Assembly (NCBI GenBank): GCA_958496175.1 | Contig: OY292276.1 | Span: 13,162,001-13,226,000 of the forward strand | DNA from: Sisyra terminalis | Taxonomy: Eukaryota; Arthropoda; Insecta; Neuroptera; Sisyridae | DNA length: 64,000 nt | Reading direction: 5' to 3' | In this document: positions 50,964 through 62,172 of the stretch, piece by piece | Layout of the letters: each line of letters opens with the position of its first letter | Numbering within the stretch: the stretch's first letter is position 1 | The notes under the pieces: model-generated | Told to the model about the DNA's origin: nothing | The model's database searches: none | What the model saw: only the letters and a program-made list of their open reading frames with translations | Position numbers and translations under genes: made by a program

Positions 50964-51033
50964 TTGTACTGTATACTCTTCTATATTGTACATACATTGC
51001 GTTACGTTTGTATTTATAATATGTACCTACCAA

Positions 51034-52771
51034 TGCGTTTATTCATAAAGAATAAGTGGAAGAAGAAAAAAGAAAACGAAAAAAAAAACACTGATGAGAA
51101 ATGCACTAACAACTCCGTACAGCCCTCAGAATCAGCTTGTTTAGCATTGTGAAAAATGAGCAAGTTTATAATTAATTTTGAACAGTTCATTTTTGTAATA
51201 TTATATAACCGGCAAAGATGCAAAAAATATTATTAAAAAAGCCATGTTTTTGTTGATGAAATGCGTGAAAGAAAAATCTACATGGTAGAAAAAAAGAATT
51301 ATGGTAAATACCCTAAACCATTTAATAAATATATGAAAACGAAACATTTTTATGATCTAAATTGTGGCTCTTTGTAGTGCCGGTTTTTCTTTGAATTATG
51401 TTTCAACATTGATGGCATGAAATTTATAGTTCAACAAAATGTAGTATTCAATTCAACATAGCATTATTCATTATAACAGTTACCAATCAGAACTAATAAT
51501 GAATGATTTATGAGAAAATCAGGACAGAGAGATATGGAGCATTAAATTTTAGATCTGAAGGTATTCCCGCTTTTTTAGTTTGTCATAACAATCTAGAACA
51601 ATCAGTTATACTTTACATTACTCGATTCATCAAGATCTAATAAAATTAAGTAAATCTCGTTCCCCTATAAAAAGCATAGCAAACATTTATACTTTTGTTG
51701 AGCAATTTATCGAAAAATATATCGAATAAAAATTATTATTTTTAACGATAAATGAATGATTAATTTGAAATGGTTTTCGATATGAAAAAAGGCATACTTA
51801 TACGTATTAGTTATGTATTAAATGTAAATTAAATTTTTTGCAAAAAGATTCTCACACTTAGCGCCGATAAAGTGCAAATGTACGATCCTGTAGCAGGTGG
51901 AAAGAGAAGACAAAGGATGTACGGGCGGCTTCTTTTCAAATTGTTGACTGAAAGGGTTAAGCGGTAAATATAAAAGGTCTGACAGCATTGAAATGAAATA
52001 TTAAATAAAAAATGAAGTAGGGTTTCCATTTTCATAACACAATAACAACTACCAATCGTCCTCTTGAATCTTCTGCCCTCGTCCACTTTAGCCAGGCTGA
52101 AGTTGTCTGTTTAAATCAGCCGTGAGATTACTAATTAATGAGAAATGCGAGAATTTATAAACAAATAGGAGAAGATCGTTTCAATTATCTGAATATTATA
52201 GAACAAGTTGTTCTTTTCATTTAAAGAATTTTTTTTCTCTAATCAAATGAATTTTATGGTACGTAGTTATCAAGGTAATCCTAAGTCGTCAAAATTGCAA
52301 GTAATAACACCATTTTTATTTATTCACTATTTCTGTTCTGAGTAATTTGAATTCGTAGATATTTAAGTATAATGTATGATTTTACTATCCTTAGTTATCG
52401 TTTTATATGCCTTTTACTTCTCTTATTTGTAAATTTGTGGGTGGTAGAAAATTTTTTTGTTTCAACATATGAATTGAGCATAAAGGAGATATAAAAGGTG
52501 AATATCCGATATTTTTACTTCGCCCACAATTCTTGATGAGTTCAAAATTGTTGATCACAAATCGAAAAATTAAATTAATTTTAAATAGATACGAAATTCA
52601 GAAAATTAAGTAGTATTAATACAAATATTTAATACTTCTTTCTTTTTCTACTTTGATATATAATGGAATTTTCGATAAGAATATTTGGTGTTTTTGAAGC
52701 CAAAAGAATTTTGAGACATCGATATTGTGAAACAACTACTCCTTTTTAAGTAATATAAAAGGATAAATCAG
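51034..52771. other. A/T-rich non-coding DNA
   Basis: I see no gene. The 85-codon minus frame at 51829-52086 has no recognisable domain. Confidence 0.45.
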
Positions 52772-52860
52772 GATGTGGTAGATCAAACAAATTAGCAGTG
52801 TTTTATTTTATTTACTCAAATTTGCAATATTTTGTCGGTGTAACCGGGAAATCTTCATTT
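52772..52860 (-). repeat. Solo arm of the 18.2-kb fold-back family
   Basis: GGATGTGGTAGATCAAACAA, ATTAGCAGTGTTTTATTT and TTTGCAATATTTTGTCGGTG follow the same order as the arms at 18164-18403, with substitutions throughout the core (AATGAAGA for CTGATGA, no clean GAAAC). It is a single, old, decayed arm without a partner. Confidence 0.65.
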
Positions 52861-55800
52861 TAAGTTTAATTTTATGTATCTTTGGAAAATGGGTATGAAA
52901 ACGCAGTGATATTGGTCAATATAATGTATTTATTTTTTTCTGTTTGTGGATTATCTAAAGTTTTTCTATCAAAGTATAGGGAGAGTTTGGGATTCATACT
53001 TAGAACACTAAAAAAAGAAAAAATGAAAGGAAATTGAAGTTAAGATTAAAAAAACATAATATTTGACAATTATTATTAAAGAAGAAAACGATTTATATAT
53101 CAATAGAACAGAGGAATCATTGGAGTTGTAAAAATCAAAATATCAAATTATATCAAAATTAATTAATAAATAAATTAGAGTAACAATAAACCAATTATAA
53201 AAAGTTACTAGATGTGTTAATATGGCAACAAAAATTTGCTTATAAGTGGTGTTGTGGCCAATATAGAACAACTTGCAAAAGTCGATTAAAACTAAGCTTT
53301 AGAGCGAAAAACGACCAGAAAATCAAAATGGGCAATACTAAGCGATCTTCCTATATGATAATTTTTATGGTTAGAAAGGAAAACGAATAAAGGATATGAT
53401 TGAGGCATTACATTTGGAAATACTTAAGCCATACTTAAGCACTTAAGCATGTAGCTTATTTTCCACTAAGTACCCACAACATCACTTGCTGTGTAGTACT
53501 TCAAATCTTATAATGATCTACAAAAATGGCTCAATAAGAAGTTTTGCTCAAAAGATGTACAATTTTTTTGATATGGAATCCACAAACTTTTGGCAAAAAT
53601 TTATAGTTAATAGAGGAAATTATTTTGAATTAAATAAGAGTTTCCTTTTAGAATTAATGAAAGCTTATTTTGCAGAAAAAAAAATTAGTTGCATAATAAC
53701 ACATCTATTAGTTATGTCAATACTGAAAATCCAATACGGATATAAAGAAAAGGTATAAATACGGATATGTAGAAGTTTTTTCTTCCGGTGATCAACTGGA
53801 ATCCTATATATATACGAATGGTGAAAATTCTAGATTCAAATTTTCTAATGAAAAAATGTAAAACAATACAGGCAATTTCCGATAATATAAAATCCAATAT
53901 GCCTATTTTTTTAACGGGAAATAAATGGTTGAATTTATATGTTAGGTAATACAAAATGCAATCAATAATCTAAAATTTTGAAAATTTCAAGCTTCCAATA
54001 ACATGAACATTTTGGCTTAGTTGAAAATAATTTTATTTGTTTTTGGATTATCCTTATGGCCCATGAAACTCCAATGACTATTAAAAAATATTTTATCCCG
54101 GAAAATCCCATTAAAATTTTGGAATTTCGGCCTCCTCTTTCTTGATTTTGTTCGTTACTTAGAAAAAAGTTGATCAGTATCTATTTTAGTTCGTACTCTT
54201 GGATTTTGAATTAAAGATTTGGAACTTTATTTAGCAATTTACAAGTTGTGGTAAATTCTTAATATAGTAAAATCTTAGATCAGTAAATCTCAGACTATTA
54301 TTACATGGAAATGAAAATTATTGTTAAAAATTTGTTAATAAAAATTGAAAAATCAAAAAGCACTATCTTTGTCAACAGTAAAAGGAGCTTTAAAAACAGA
54401 TCTCTCAACTCTTAGCATTGATTATTGAAAATATAAAAGAAAAATTAGTAACGTAGATCAGAGTTATTAAGAAATATGGTAAGAAAATCTTCGTACAGGT
54501 AAGTTCTTAAATAAGAAGGATAAAAAATTTATAAACATGATCAACACTTTTTAGGCTATAATTGAGAGAATAAACTATTAGATACATTGAGGAAGATGAA
54601 TAATTTGAAATCTCAAATGGAACGATAAAGACGAACCAAGAAGAAAATATAGATGAAGTTCAAGGAATAATACGTAAAAAATGCATTGAAGGAATAGCAA
54701 GATCTTGCTTATTAAAAATTTTCACAACTTTTGTTTGTCATAGCTTTGGTTATATTGAGTTATTCTTCATAAAGAAAACGGAAAATTTATTTTGATTTTT
54801 TCTTTCTTTTTTAGCTTTAATTTTCTAAGAATATTTTCTTTAGAGCTTTTTATGATATAGTATGACACAATTATTGAAATTTGAAGGAATGAATATGTTT
54901 ATCTCCCTCATCTTACTATTTTAAAGCAACTATATTCGCAAGATGAGATTTTCTCGCCTAGATTTTTATTACTTATTTTATTTAATCGAGAACGTGTGAA
55001 TAACTAATAAAATCGTTATTTATTCTTATCAGATAGCTCACATTATTTACTACATCAGTAATAAATATTGAACGCAAGTTATTAAGTTCACATTATTTTT
55101 TATAAAAATCAAAGTAATTTATTATAATGAAAAGCAGTTGAGACCAACGCACAGATTTATAATGCATTTGGACAATTTAATTTAAATCTCTCGTAATGTT
55201 TGCGTGCGGTCGTCAGACCCTCCTCTTTGAATGCTAATAAGCCTTATAGACATTTAAATAGACTTTTTCAAGTAGTAAAAGATTTAATTAACTATAAAGT
55301 GCTAAAGCATACTAAATTTTTATTCTGAATTTTAGTAAAGATATAAACCAAATATATGTAATTTATTCTGATTAACTATCATAAGCGAAACGAATAATAA
55401 AACATTGATTTTACGATGACATTTTTACAACTACGTTTTTGTCTTATACTGATCGTACATAGGATGTCTTTATACGCTAATGCAATTAGAGTCAAAAATA
55501 ATTTACCAATCGTTTGAACAATCTTGTTGCGTTAATATTTATAATTCAGTTACTATTGAGTTTCATATCCTTTCAGCACAATATTTAAGCTTTATTTTGT
55601 ACGAGTAAAACGATTTTTAAGAGGTTGAGGGTATCATAAACTTCCAAATTAATACGAAGTAAATGGGAGAGGTTTTCGGAGGCAAATTTGTTGAAAAATT
55701 GAATTGCAGTTTTATTATTTAATAAATTGCCATTGGATGTATTCAAGTGAACTTTAATTTTATTTATTAGATACTAAATAGCTGGAGTAAAATTCATATA

Positions 55801-56968
55801 GTGAATTTGAACTTTAATTGGGTTGTATGTTTTCATAAATTGTTTAAGAAACGATTTTGAGGAACTTTTATCGTCACTTGCAAAAGTAATTTCAAATAAG
55901 AGGACTTAGTCTTTAAGTAATCTTTATTCTACTTCCTTTTTTTGTTATACTTAGTGTTATAGTTATTAAGACCATACAACAGTACATCCCTAAAAAACTT
56001 TTTCCTCGATTTTGAAAAATTTCGAAATAATTTTAGGGTTCAGAAAATTTTGTAAAATAACTTCAGCACTTTAACGGCCAACAGTAGATAAAAGTAATTC
56101 TATCGATACTTTACATTTGGTAGACCGTAAACTTGCTTATCTCTTTTAAATTAAATATACTGTTTTATTAACTTAAAAAAATAGCAATTTTTTATCATAT
56201 TTTACGATATCGTTTCCGTTTTAAATTTTTTTTTCCAAAAAATCGTTCTTTATTATTTTGATTTTTTTGGAAAACGTAAAGTGTGCTTATTTTTTTACGG
56301 TTTTTTCTTAGCATCAAACTCAATCTTCCGATTTGTTGAATACTTTCTTCCAGCACTATCCATTCATATCGAAGCCCTTTTGATCGGAGTAGTTCCTTCC
56401 TTTTTTCAACAAGTTCATAATTTTTGTTATCCTTCCTATTTTCCTTAGTCCTTCCAATAATCCTTATCCTATTTCTCAGACAACCCTATTCTTTTTTATT
56501 TAATTTTTCTTATTCTATAATCAATGTCATTTTGTTGGTATTTTAGTTGTTTTGAAGTTGGTCCTTGATCAAATAATACTATAATATAACAAAAGCTCGG
56601 TAAGACTTTTTGACTTCAGGTAAATCGTTTTTATCCTGCATATCCCACTAGCTATAATCTCTAGAAAAAAGAATTGAGTATAACGACCGTTTTTTCCGAA
56701 AATGAGTTTGAAAAATATTTTTTCTTTTCAATTTCCCGACAAAACAAGCAAAATAAATTGATCTTTGAAAGCGTTCTTACAAATATTACAGTATGAAATA
56801 TTTTTTTATTGGCTACAAATTGGAATGGAAAGCTAAAGCTGGAGAGAAGATTTGAACTCGTAGTCGAGGAACGAGAAGATTTTGAAGGATCTAAAACACT
56901 TATTTTAGCAGAGCCGGAACCATCAAAATTTATATTAGTTTCTTCTTCTGACAATATAATAATATTAT
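52861..56968. other. A/T-rich non-coding DNA
   Basis: No supported gene. Longer frames (plus 53486-53758; minus 56195-56485, 96 codons without ATG start, lysine-rich) are within what chance allows for this composition. At 56821-56954 both strands are open: the minus frame is acidic then serine-rich, the plus frame glutamate/lysine-rich, with no domain on either. Confidence 0.4.
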
Positions 56969-57176
56969 TGGCTCAAGTGTACTTTAGCACACCCACAATC
57001 TGGCAACGTTGCATTTTCGACTTTGTTTTTAAGTTTGTTTTAATTAATTTGTTTTTAATTCTCTCTTTTGAGGCTAAATTTTCAGTATGGACTGATTTAA
57101 TCGCGAATTTAATTAAAAACAAAGTCAAAAATGCAACGTTGCCAGATTGTGGGTGTGCTAAAGTACACTTGAGCCA
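56969..57176. mobile_element. MITE with 64-bp terminal inverted repeats
   Basis: TGGCTCAAGTGTACTTTAGC starts the left repeat (56969-57032). The right repeat (57113-57176) is its complement with a single mismatch seen (TTTTCGAC versus TTTTTGAC). TATTAT flanks both ends (56963-56968 and 57177-57182) as a likely 6-bp target duplication, though the A/T-rich flank makes a shorter one possible. The 80-bp centre is unpaired and non-coding. The superfamily is not assigned. Confidence 0.82.
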
Positions 57177-57368
57177 TATTATTTTTTCACAAGAGAAGCG
57201 AACATAAATTAGTAGTTTGGTTATTTAAATAAGTTCATCAGTATCGTCTCAAAAATTATTTTGTTGAACTTCATATATTTTTTCAAGTTTCAATGCTATG
57301 AAATTGCATATTATAAATGATATTTCACGCTAATGACTATTGATTAAAAAACCAATAAATAATAATAA

Positions 57369-57476
57369 ATTAGCCGGAATCGGAACCAAATCGAAGCTGG
57401 AACTATACTTCAAAAATAATTGATCCCAAAGCTAGAGTCGGAGTCTAATCTTCTTTAGTTCGATTCCCCAACGCTG
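57369..57476 (-). mobile_element. hAT-like terminal fragment
   Basis: The right edge GATTCCCCAACGCTG is CAGCGTTGGGGAATC on the minus strand, a hAT-type terminus. The interior has repeated CGGAATCGGAACC / GAGTCGGAGTC text often seen near such ends in insects. No left terminus or target duplication is evident. Confidence 0.4.
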
Positions 57477-58062
57477 ATTATAAGTAACACAGTTTTCAAA
57501 TATTAAACTGTCAAAGCTTTAATCGTCTAAAAGTCTTTAAACAAAATTGAACTAATAACTGTGAATGTAACGGTGGATATTTGTAAATTTCCGTAAGAAC
57601 AAAAACAATAAGCATGTAAAATTTAATTGCTTTTTTCCTATTTATCTGTGTGAAGACAAAATGGTGTTTCTAATTAGGTATAATTTGATACGGGCAATTA
57701 AGCCATTGACGATTTTTCGAGAGAAAAATGATTCAAACAAGTATTACCAATGGGCAGAGGTATACGATGAACGAACCACAGCGAAACTTGTCAAGCGTAG
57801 CGTAATTTGTGTGAAATCTATTTTTACTGACAATAATTTGAAATCAATTTCTAATCTGCTAATCTACGTCAAACGACAAGCAGCAGAGATATTTAATTAA
57901 TAATAATGGGTATGTACTCGTACATGCCTACTTATGAAATGGTAATAAATTTATAGAGCATTTATTAAAGCCACATACACATTGGGTACTCGTAGGTTAT
58001 TAGAGATGTAATATTAATACGATAAGAAGTTATGTAGTCATTTCCTCACGAGCAGCACTCAC
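57477..58062. other. Non-coding DNA of mixed composition
   Basis: A 79-codon plus frame at 57661-57900 starts with ATG but has no domain or conserved look. The sequence may be promoter-proximal DNA of the G/C-rich block that follows. Confidence 0.3.
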
Positions 58063-58330
58063 CGGTTGCGGTGGTTAATATTTGTCAAGATTTTCCTATA
58101 TGCCAGTTGAAATTTTAGCCAGAATTATAAGCGATAGTGGAGGAGGCCGCGTGAAAGCAGGTAGGCCGGTAAGAAGTCAGGTAACGTGGTAGGCGGAATG
58201 TGTAGTGTTCGTTTAGAAATGTTGTACATATACATTTTACATATTTGTGGGTAAAGAGTAGACGAGATCTCGGCGGCGGTAGCGGCGACGGCATCATCGA
58301 CGGCGGTTCGTTTTGCGACATGAAAGTGTA
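58063..58330 (-). promoter_or_regulatory. Putative 5' exon or promoter block
   Basis: A G/C-rich pocket holds, on the minus strand, a strong donor CAACCG|GTGAGT (exon end 58063). Above it an ATG frame (58321-58115) begins MSQNEPPSMMPSPLPPPRSR but stops before the donor, so it would be an upstream frame, and the spliced exon would be untranslated. On the plus strand several donors (GCCG|GTAAGA, CAG|GTAACG) and a short glycine-rich frame also occur, so orientation is not settled. No initiator or TATA box is compelling. Confidence 0.35.
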
Positions 58331-58635
58331 ATAAGTCAGACTCCGCCTCTTATCTTGCTCTTCTTAAATCTATTGCCTTATTACAAAGTCGACTCAACTC
58401 TGATTAGTTTCATTTTTAAATGCTATTGATATGCACTTTGTATTTTGCATGGGAAAACAGATCACTCGAATACGTACACCTCTACCAAACAAACTTTCAA
58501 ATCTTTTACGATTCAATAATATGTGCAATTTAGTTCAGGAAATTGGTTTTTCACTTTCAATGTATGAATAAGTCATCAGTACTTATTTTTAAACCATAAA
58601 AAATAATAAATGTTTTACTGACACAATCTATGTTT

Positions 58636-59455
58636 TATTAGGGTGTCCGTTATTTCCCAAATTGTTTTTTTTACAACGATCGCCCCCTGAATTTTTAGTT
58701 TTGAGATACAAAAAAAATTATCCAATACAATTAAGCTCTTAATTTCTTGATTAAGCCGTGCCGGAATCATGTTACTTTTACCATTTAAATAACATGGGAT
58801 TATTTGGATTATCAACTGCTCTTCAAATTTTCTTAAAACAGTCGGATGGCCAACGGATTTCGGATTTCTTCCAAGCATTTTCCGTACTAATGTAGCTTGA
58901 GACACTTTAAAAGTTTCTATAGCCTTTTTTTTTTGGATATTGCTTCCTGAACTTCATCCATAGCTTTTTCCATATCCTTCATTTTATAATTTTGATAGGG
59001 TTTTGACCCTGGAGATTTTTTTATATAAACGCACCATTTTAAAATAACGACAACCAGTAGGTAATAACACAAAACAAAACAATACTAAAAAAAAATATTT
59101 AATATGACTGAAGAGCGACAGGAATGAACATATTCGCGTTGTGTTCAAGTAGCCCTAGTTTACGGTAGTTTTCCCATCATTATTTTACTGTACTTTTATC
59201 CGGTGGTATTCCTCTATGTGAAAATTTTATCACTATTAAATAAGCGATTCTGTTTTGGAGTCTTTTGCTATGGACTTTTTGTCTGTGGATAAAACATTAG
59301 GGTGTCCGTTATTTCCCAAATTGATTTTTTTACAGCGATTGCCCCCTGAATTTTTAGTTTAAGATACAAAAAAAATTATCCAATAAAATTAAGCTCTTAA
59401 TTTCTTGATTAAACCGTGCCGAAATCATGTTACTTTTACCATTTAAATGGGATTT
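58636..59455 (-). mobile_element. Two directly repeated ends of a psq/pogo-like transposon
   Basis: TTAGGGTGTCCGTTATTTCC and about 150 following bases occur at 58638 and again at 59298, in the same direction. Both continue to CCATTTAAA. The first copy contains the broken transposase start. Together they suggest two tandem or nested defective copies with their downstream ends facing left. No inverted partner end is visible. Confidence 0.65.
58796..59037 (-). pseudogene. psq/pogo-type transposase N-terminus, broken
   Basis: Three minus-strand pieces in different frames line up with the start of insect transposases that carry a psq-type helix-turn-helix: MVRLYKKISRVKT (from 59037), MKDMEKAMDEVQEAI (from 58982), and AIETFKVSQATLVRKMLGR followed by GHPTVLRKFEEQLIIQII (58919-58796). 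The family pattern is MVRxYKRKT, an alanine-rich helix, a TLxRR helix, then GRPTVLTxEEExxLV. At least two frameshifts and an early stop break it. The DDE catalytic domain is absent; the frame runs directly into element-end sequence, so an internal deletion is likely. Family recognition is from memory of the motif order. Confidence 0.68.
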
Positions 59456-60890
59456 TTTGACTTTTTGCTTTTAATTTTTTTTCTCAGAAAAAAATGGGTA
59501 AGAAGATTTAAAGTTAAATTATTCTGCCGTAAAATTTAACGCTCTATAAAAAAATCTCTTATGAATTTTCGATTAAATCACTTAAAAAGTTAACTAGGTG
59601 AATTAAGGAACCAGGAAGCACAATAAGCCCTGAGTCTGCACTGTTAAGGCTCAACTAACATTATCCTGGAAAATTCAGCTTAAAAAATAGTCTGGAGTGA
59701 AAATTCCAGATTTCTGCTCAGTTTATGTGGAAAAAAATCTTATAATCTACTTTACCGATTGGTCTTAAATTTCTTTATGATTACGGGGTTAATAATGGTT
59801 TTTTTATAAAAATGAACTATTATAAAGTTAGAAAAAGTAATATTATTTTGGAAAACAATTTTTTAATGAACAAATTTTGGTACTACCGGACTAAAAATAT
59901 TTTTTTAAATTTAAACACTATCTAGATCATTTGTTTTTTTTTTTCAAATATTTTGAAGGTATATAATATAATAAAAAAAAAAAAATAAAAAACACTTCCA
60001 TGCTTAATGTTAATTGCCATATGTTTGACCTGTATATATTGTGTCCATTGTGCTGGGAGTAATTTGTGATCTGGAAGTAATTTGTTAAATTTGTAAAATT
60101 TCAACAATCAAAACAAATAAACATCTTTAAAGCTCGTAATACCATTGGAAAATAGCCACGGGCTTTGACGTGTGCTTGTTCCATATATGGGAAATAATAT
60201 TAACAAGATATATTTACATTCTTATGTTTATATTATTTCAATTTATATAAAACTTATTCAAAACTTTAGCTGTCGATAAGTCTTTTATTCGCTTATTTCA
60301 AATGTTATATAAAAAGAAAAGTTAATGAAAAAATTAAAATAAAATATTTGTTATTGTTTTTACGCTATTGCATCATTAAATATTTCAAGTTTTTCAAAGA
60401 TCATTTGCAAGTTTTTATTGAAGTAATAACACTTAAAAATTATTCCTCTTTATTTATAACTTGTTGATGTATTTCAATTATCTTTAGACATAATGTAACC
60501 TTCATAATTAGTCTGAGAATACACAACAATCGAAAATTAATAGACTTTTAACTATTTTTGCTGGGGAAATACCAACTCACTTCATGTACTGTCAAGTAAC
60601 ATCTTAAATCTTAAATTAATAGAATGTTAACTGATTTTTTGTATGTAGTTACAATACTTTAAGTTATAGTTTCTTGAAATATAAATCTTTAAATTTAATT
60701 TTGTACATTGAGTACTAATAATTTAAACTAAAGTGCAGTTAAAACTTTTGCTTCAATCTTGTATCTTGCAGGGAAAGTTGAATGAAATATTTTTGAAAAA
60801 AAAAACGCTGGCTTTTATTAATCGTTTAAATTATATTCAATCATTTTAAATTTAGCAATTTTTACTGTAGTTGATTGTTTTATGTGTGTA
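59456..60890. other. A/T-rich non-coding DNA with a dispersed repeat
   Basis: No gene is seen. Positions 60095-60185 are the second copy of the repeat at 8795-8890. Confidence 0.45.
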
Positions 60891-61140
60891 TAAGTACATC
60901 CTGAGTGGGATATCGGCTAAGCGGATAGTAATAATACGTTTCATTCGCGGTAGGTCAATCATGTTCAACCCATCTTGTGAGTGAAACCATCACAAAACGT
61001 CTCAAATCATAATCATTATGGGCGATTGCCGTGTTATAATCTTAGCCGCACTTTAAATGAGTTATCATCTTCACTTGCCTTCTACTCGAACACCGCTACG
61101 TAAACTAATTAGTCATTTACTTTTATTACTATTTTCAAAA
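60891..61140. promoter_or_regulatory. Candidate regulatory DNA
   Basis: This is mixed-composition, non-repetitive sequence directly upstream of the 115-codon open frame at 61156. It could be a promoter for that frame or an enhancer; there is no specific motif proof. Confidence 0.2.
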
Positions 61141-61155
61141 TAACGCATCGCTATT

Positions 61156-61503
61156 ATGGATATCGTTTTATTTATTAAGACATTTTCAGATTCACTAAAC
61201 ACCATTTATTTCTCCACATTTTTCAAAGATTTTCAGATAATCGATGAACATATTTTAAACTTATGGTACGATAAAATATCTAGTACCCAAGCCAAAGAAA
61301 TACTTTCTTATTTAACCTTAACTTTAACTTCTAGTCCATGGCATCAAATTCTACAAATAGTCTTTTTGAGTCTTTTTGGTATACCATTTTATACAACAAG
61401 ATCAATAGTAACAAAGTATCAAGTACACGAAAGAAATATTTTTGCCAAGCTTTTATTTTTCCACCTCACGATAACTATTTCGTACATTGTATTTCCTTTA
61501 TAA
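61156..61503 (+). CDS. Possible small orphan ORF, 115 codons
   Basis: This ATG-started frame begins MDIVLFIKTFSDSLNTIY and contains SSPWHQILQIVFLSLFG then a second hydrophobic stretch near the C-terminus, so one or two membrane segments are possible. AATAAA lies about 13 bases after the stop, and a more complex block precedes the start. Against it: codons are A/T-biased like the background, an overlapping 61-codon frame exists, and one frame of this length is not surprising in 64 kb of such DNA. I do not recognise the protein. Confidence 0.2.
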   Translation: MDIVLFIKTFSDSLNTIYFSTFFKDFQIIDEHILNLWYDKISSTQAKEILSYLTLTLTSSPWHQILQIVFLSLFGIPFYTTRSIVTKYQVHERNIFAKLLFFHLTITISYIVFPL

Positions 61504-61509
61504 GTTTGT

Positions 61510-61851
61510 TACAAATAAATTAATATGCGATTTTGAAACTGTTACCCTCTTTTTTATAAATATTTAAAAAAAATCAAAAGACTGAATAGAGAAAAAGATC
61601 ATTATTTTATACAAAATTTGAATTATTTTTTTTTAATTTCCAATCCATTACTTCTGAAGCACCTTTAGTTTACCAATATTCTTTGAAACAAAAAAGACAT
61701 TTTTTTTTTGCAAGAATGATCATTAGTCTTCCCTAATATCCATTTTTCAAGTATTAATTGACAGTTTTCCATATGAGCAAGTAGAAAGTTTTAGAGTACT
61801 AACTACTAAAACTAATCAAAATAAGATTTTTTCGCTGACTTTGATCAGTTA
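61510..61851. other. A/T-rich non-coding DNA
   Basis: Nothing recognisable. Confidence 0.5.
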
Positions 61852-61853
61852 TA

Positions 61854-62170
61854 CAGTGTATACAATATATAGGATATATTGTGGTCCAATTTATGTAGTA
61901 TGATTTTATTCGATTAAATTTATTCGATTGCCAAGCAATCGAAATACGTAACTGCTTTGTAATGAATCATCACAAAGCAGTTACGGAGTGATCCAAACTA
62001 CTGAAGAAGATTACTTGGCAATCGAAATACGTATCTGGGCAATACGTCACGAATATTTTTGTTTGAACTTCTGTTCAAATTTATGTTTATGGTATGATTT
62101 TTATATATTATAATATTAAATTATACTACATAAATTGGACCGCAATATATTCTGTATATTGTATACACAG
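61854..62170. mobile_element. TA-flanked MITE with hammerhead-like core
   Basis: Terminal inverted repeats of about 47 bp start CAGTGTATACAATATATAGG on the left and end CAATATATTCTGTATATTG then TATACACAG on the right. Each is flanked by TA (61852-61853 and 62171-62172), as for Tc1/mariner. The interior holds a 12-bp hairpin GTAACTGCTTTG / CAAAGCAGTTAC and, at 62001-62027, CTGAAGA, a GATT/AATC stem and GAAA. A decayed copy of the interior, without the terminal repeats, is at 43615-43765. The interior may be an older element that was captured by, or inserted into, the MITE. Confidence 0.78.
62001..62027 (+). ncRNA. Hammerhead-like core in MITE
   Basis: CTGAAGA (62001-62007), A, GATT(62009-62012)/AATC(62020-62023), GAAA (62024-62027). 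ACGTAT and ATACGT follow and can pair around CTGGGCA, giving a stem-III-like hairpin ending in GTC, but two extra bases separate it from GAAA compared with the canonical layout. It resembles the fold-back elements' core but may be a chance or decayed form. Confidence 0.3.
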
Positions 62171-62172
62171 TA

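Noticed and set aside
56195..56485. 96-codon lysine-rich minus-strand open frame
   Set aside because: No ATG start, no recognisable domain; about this many codons between stops is expected a few times by chance in 64 kb of such DNA.
56809..57207. 132-codon plus-strand frame
   Set aside because: It starts with TTG and much of it is the 56969-57176 MITE, so it is not a gene.
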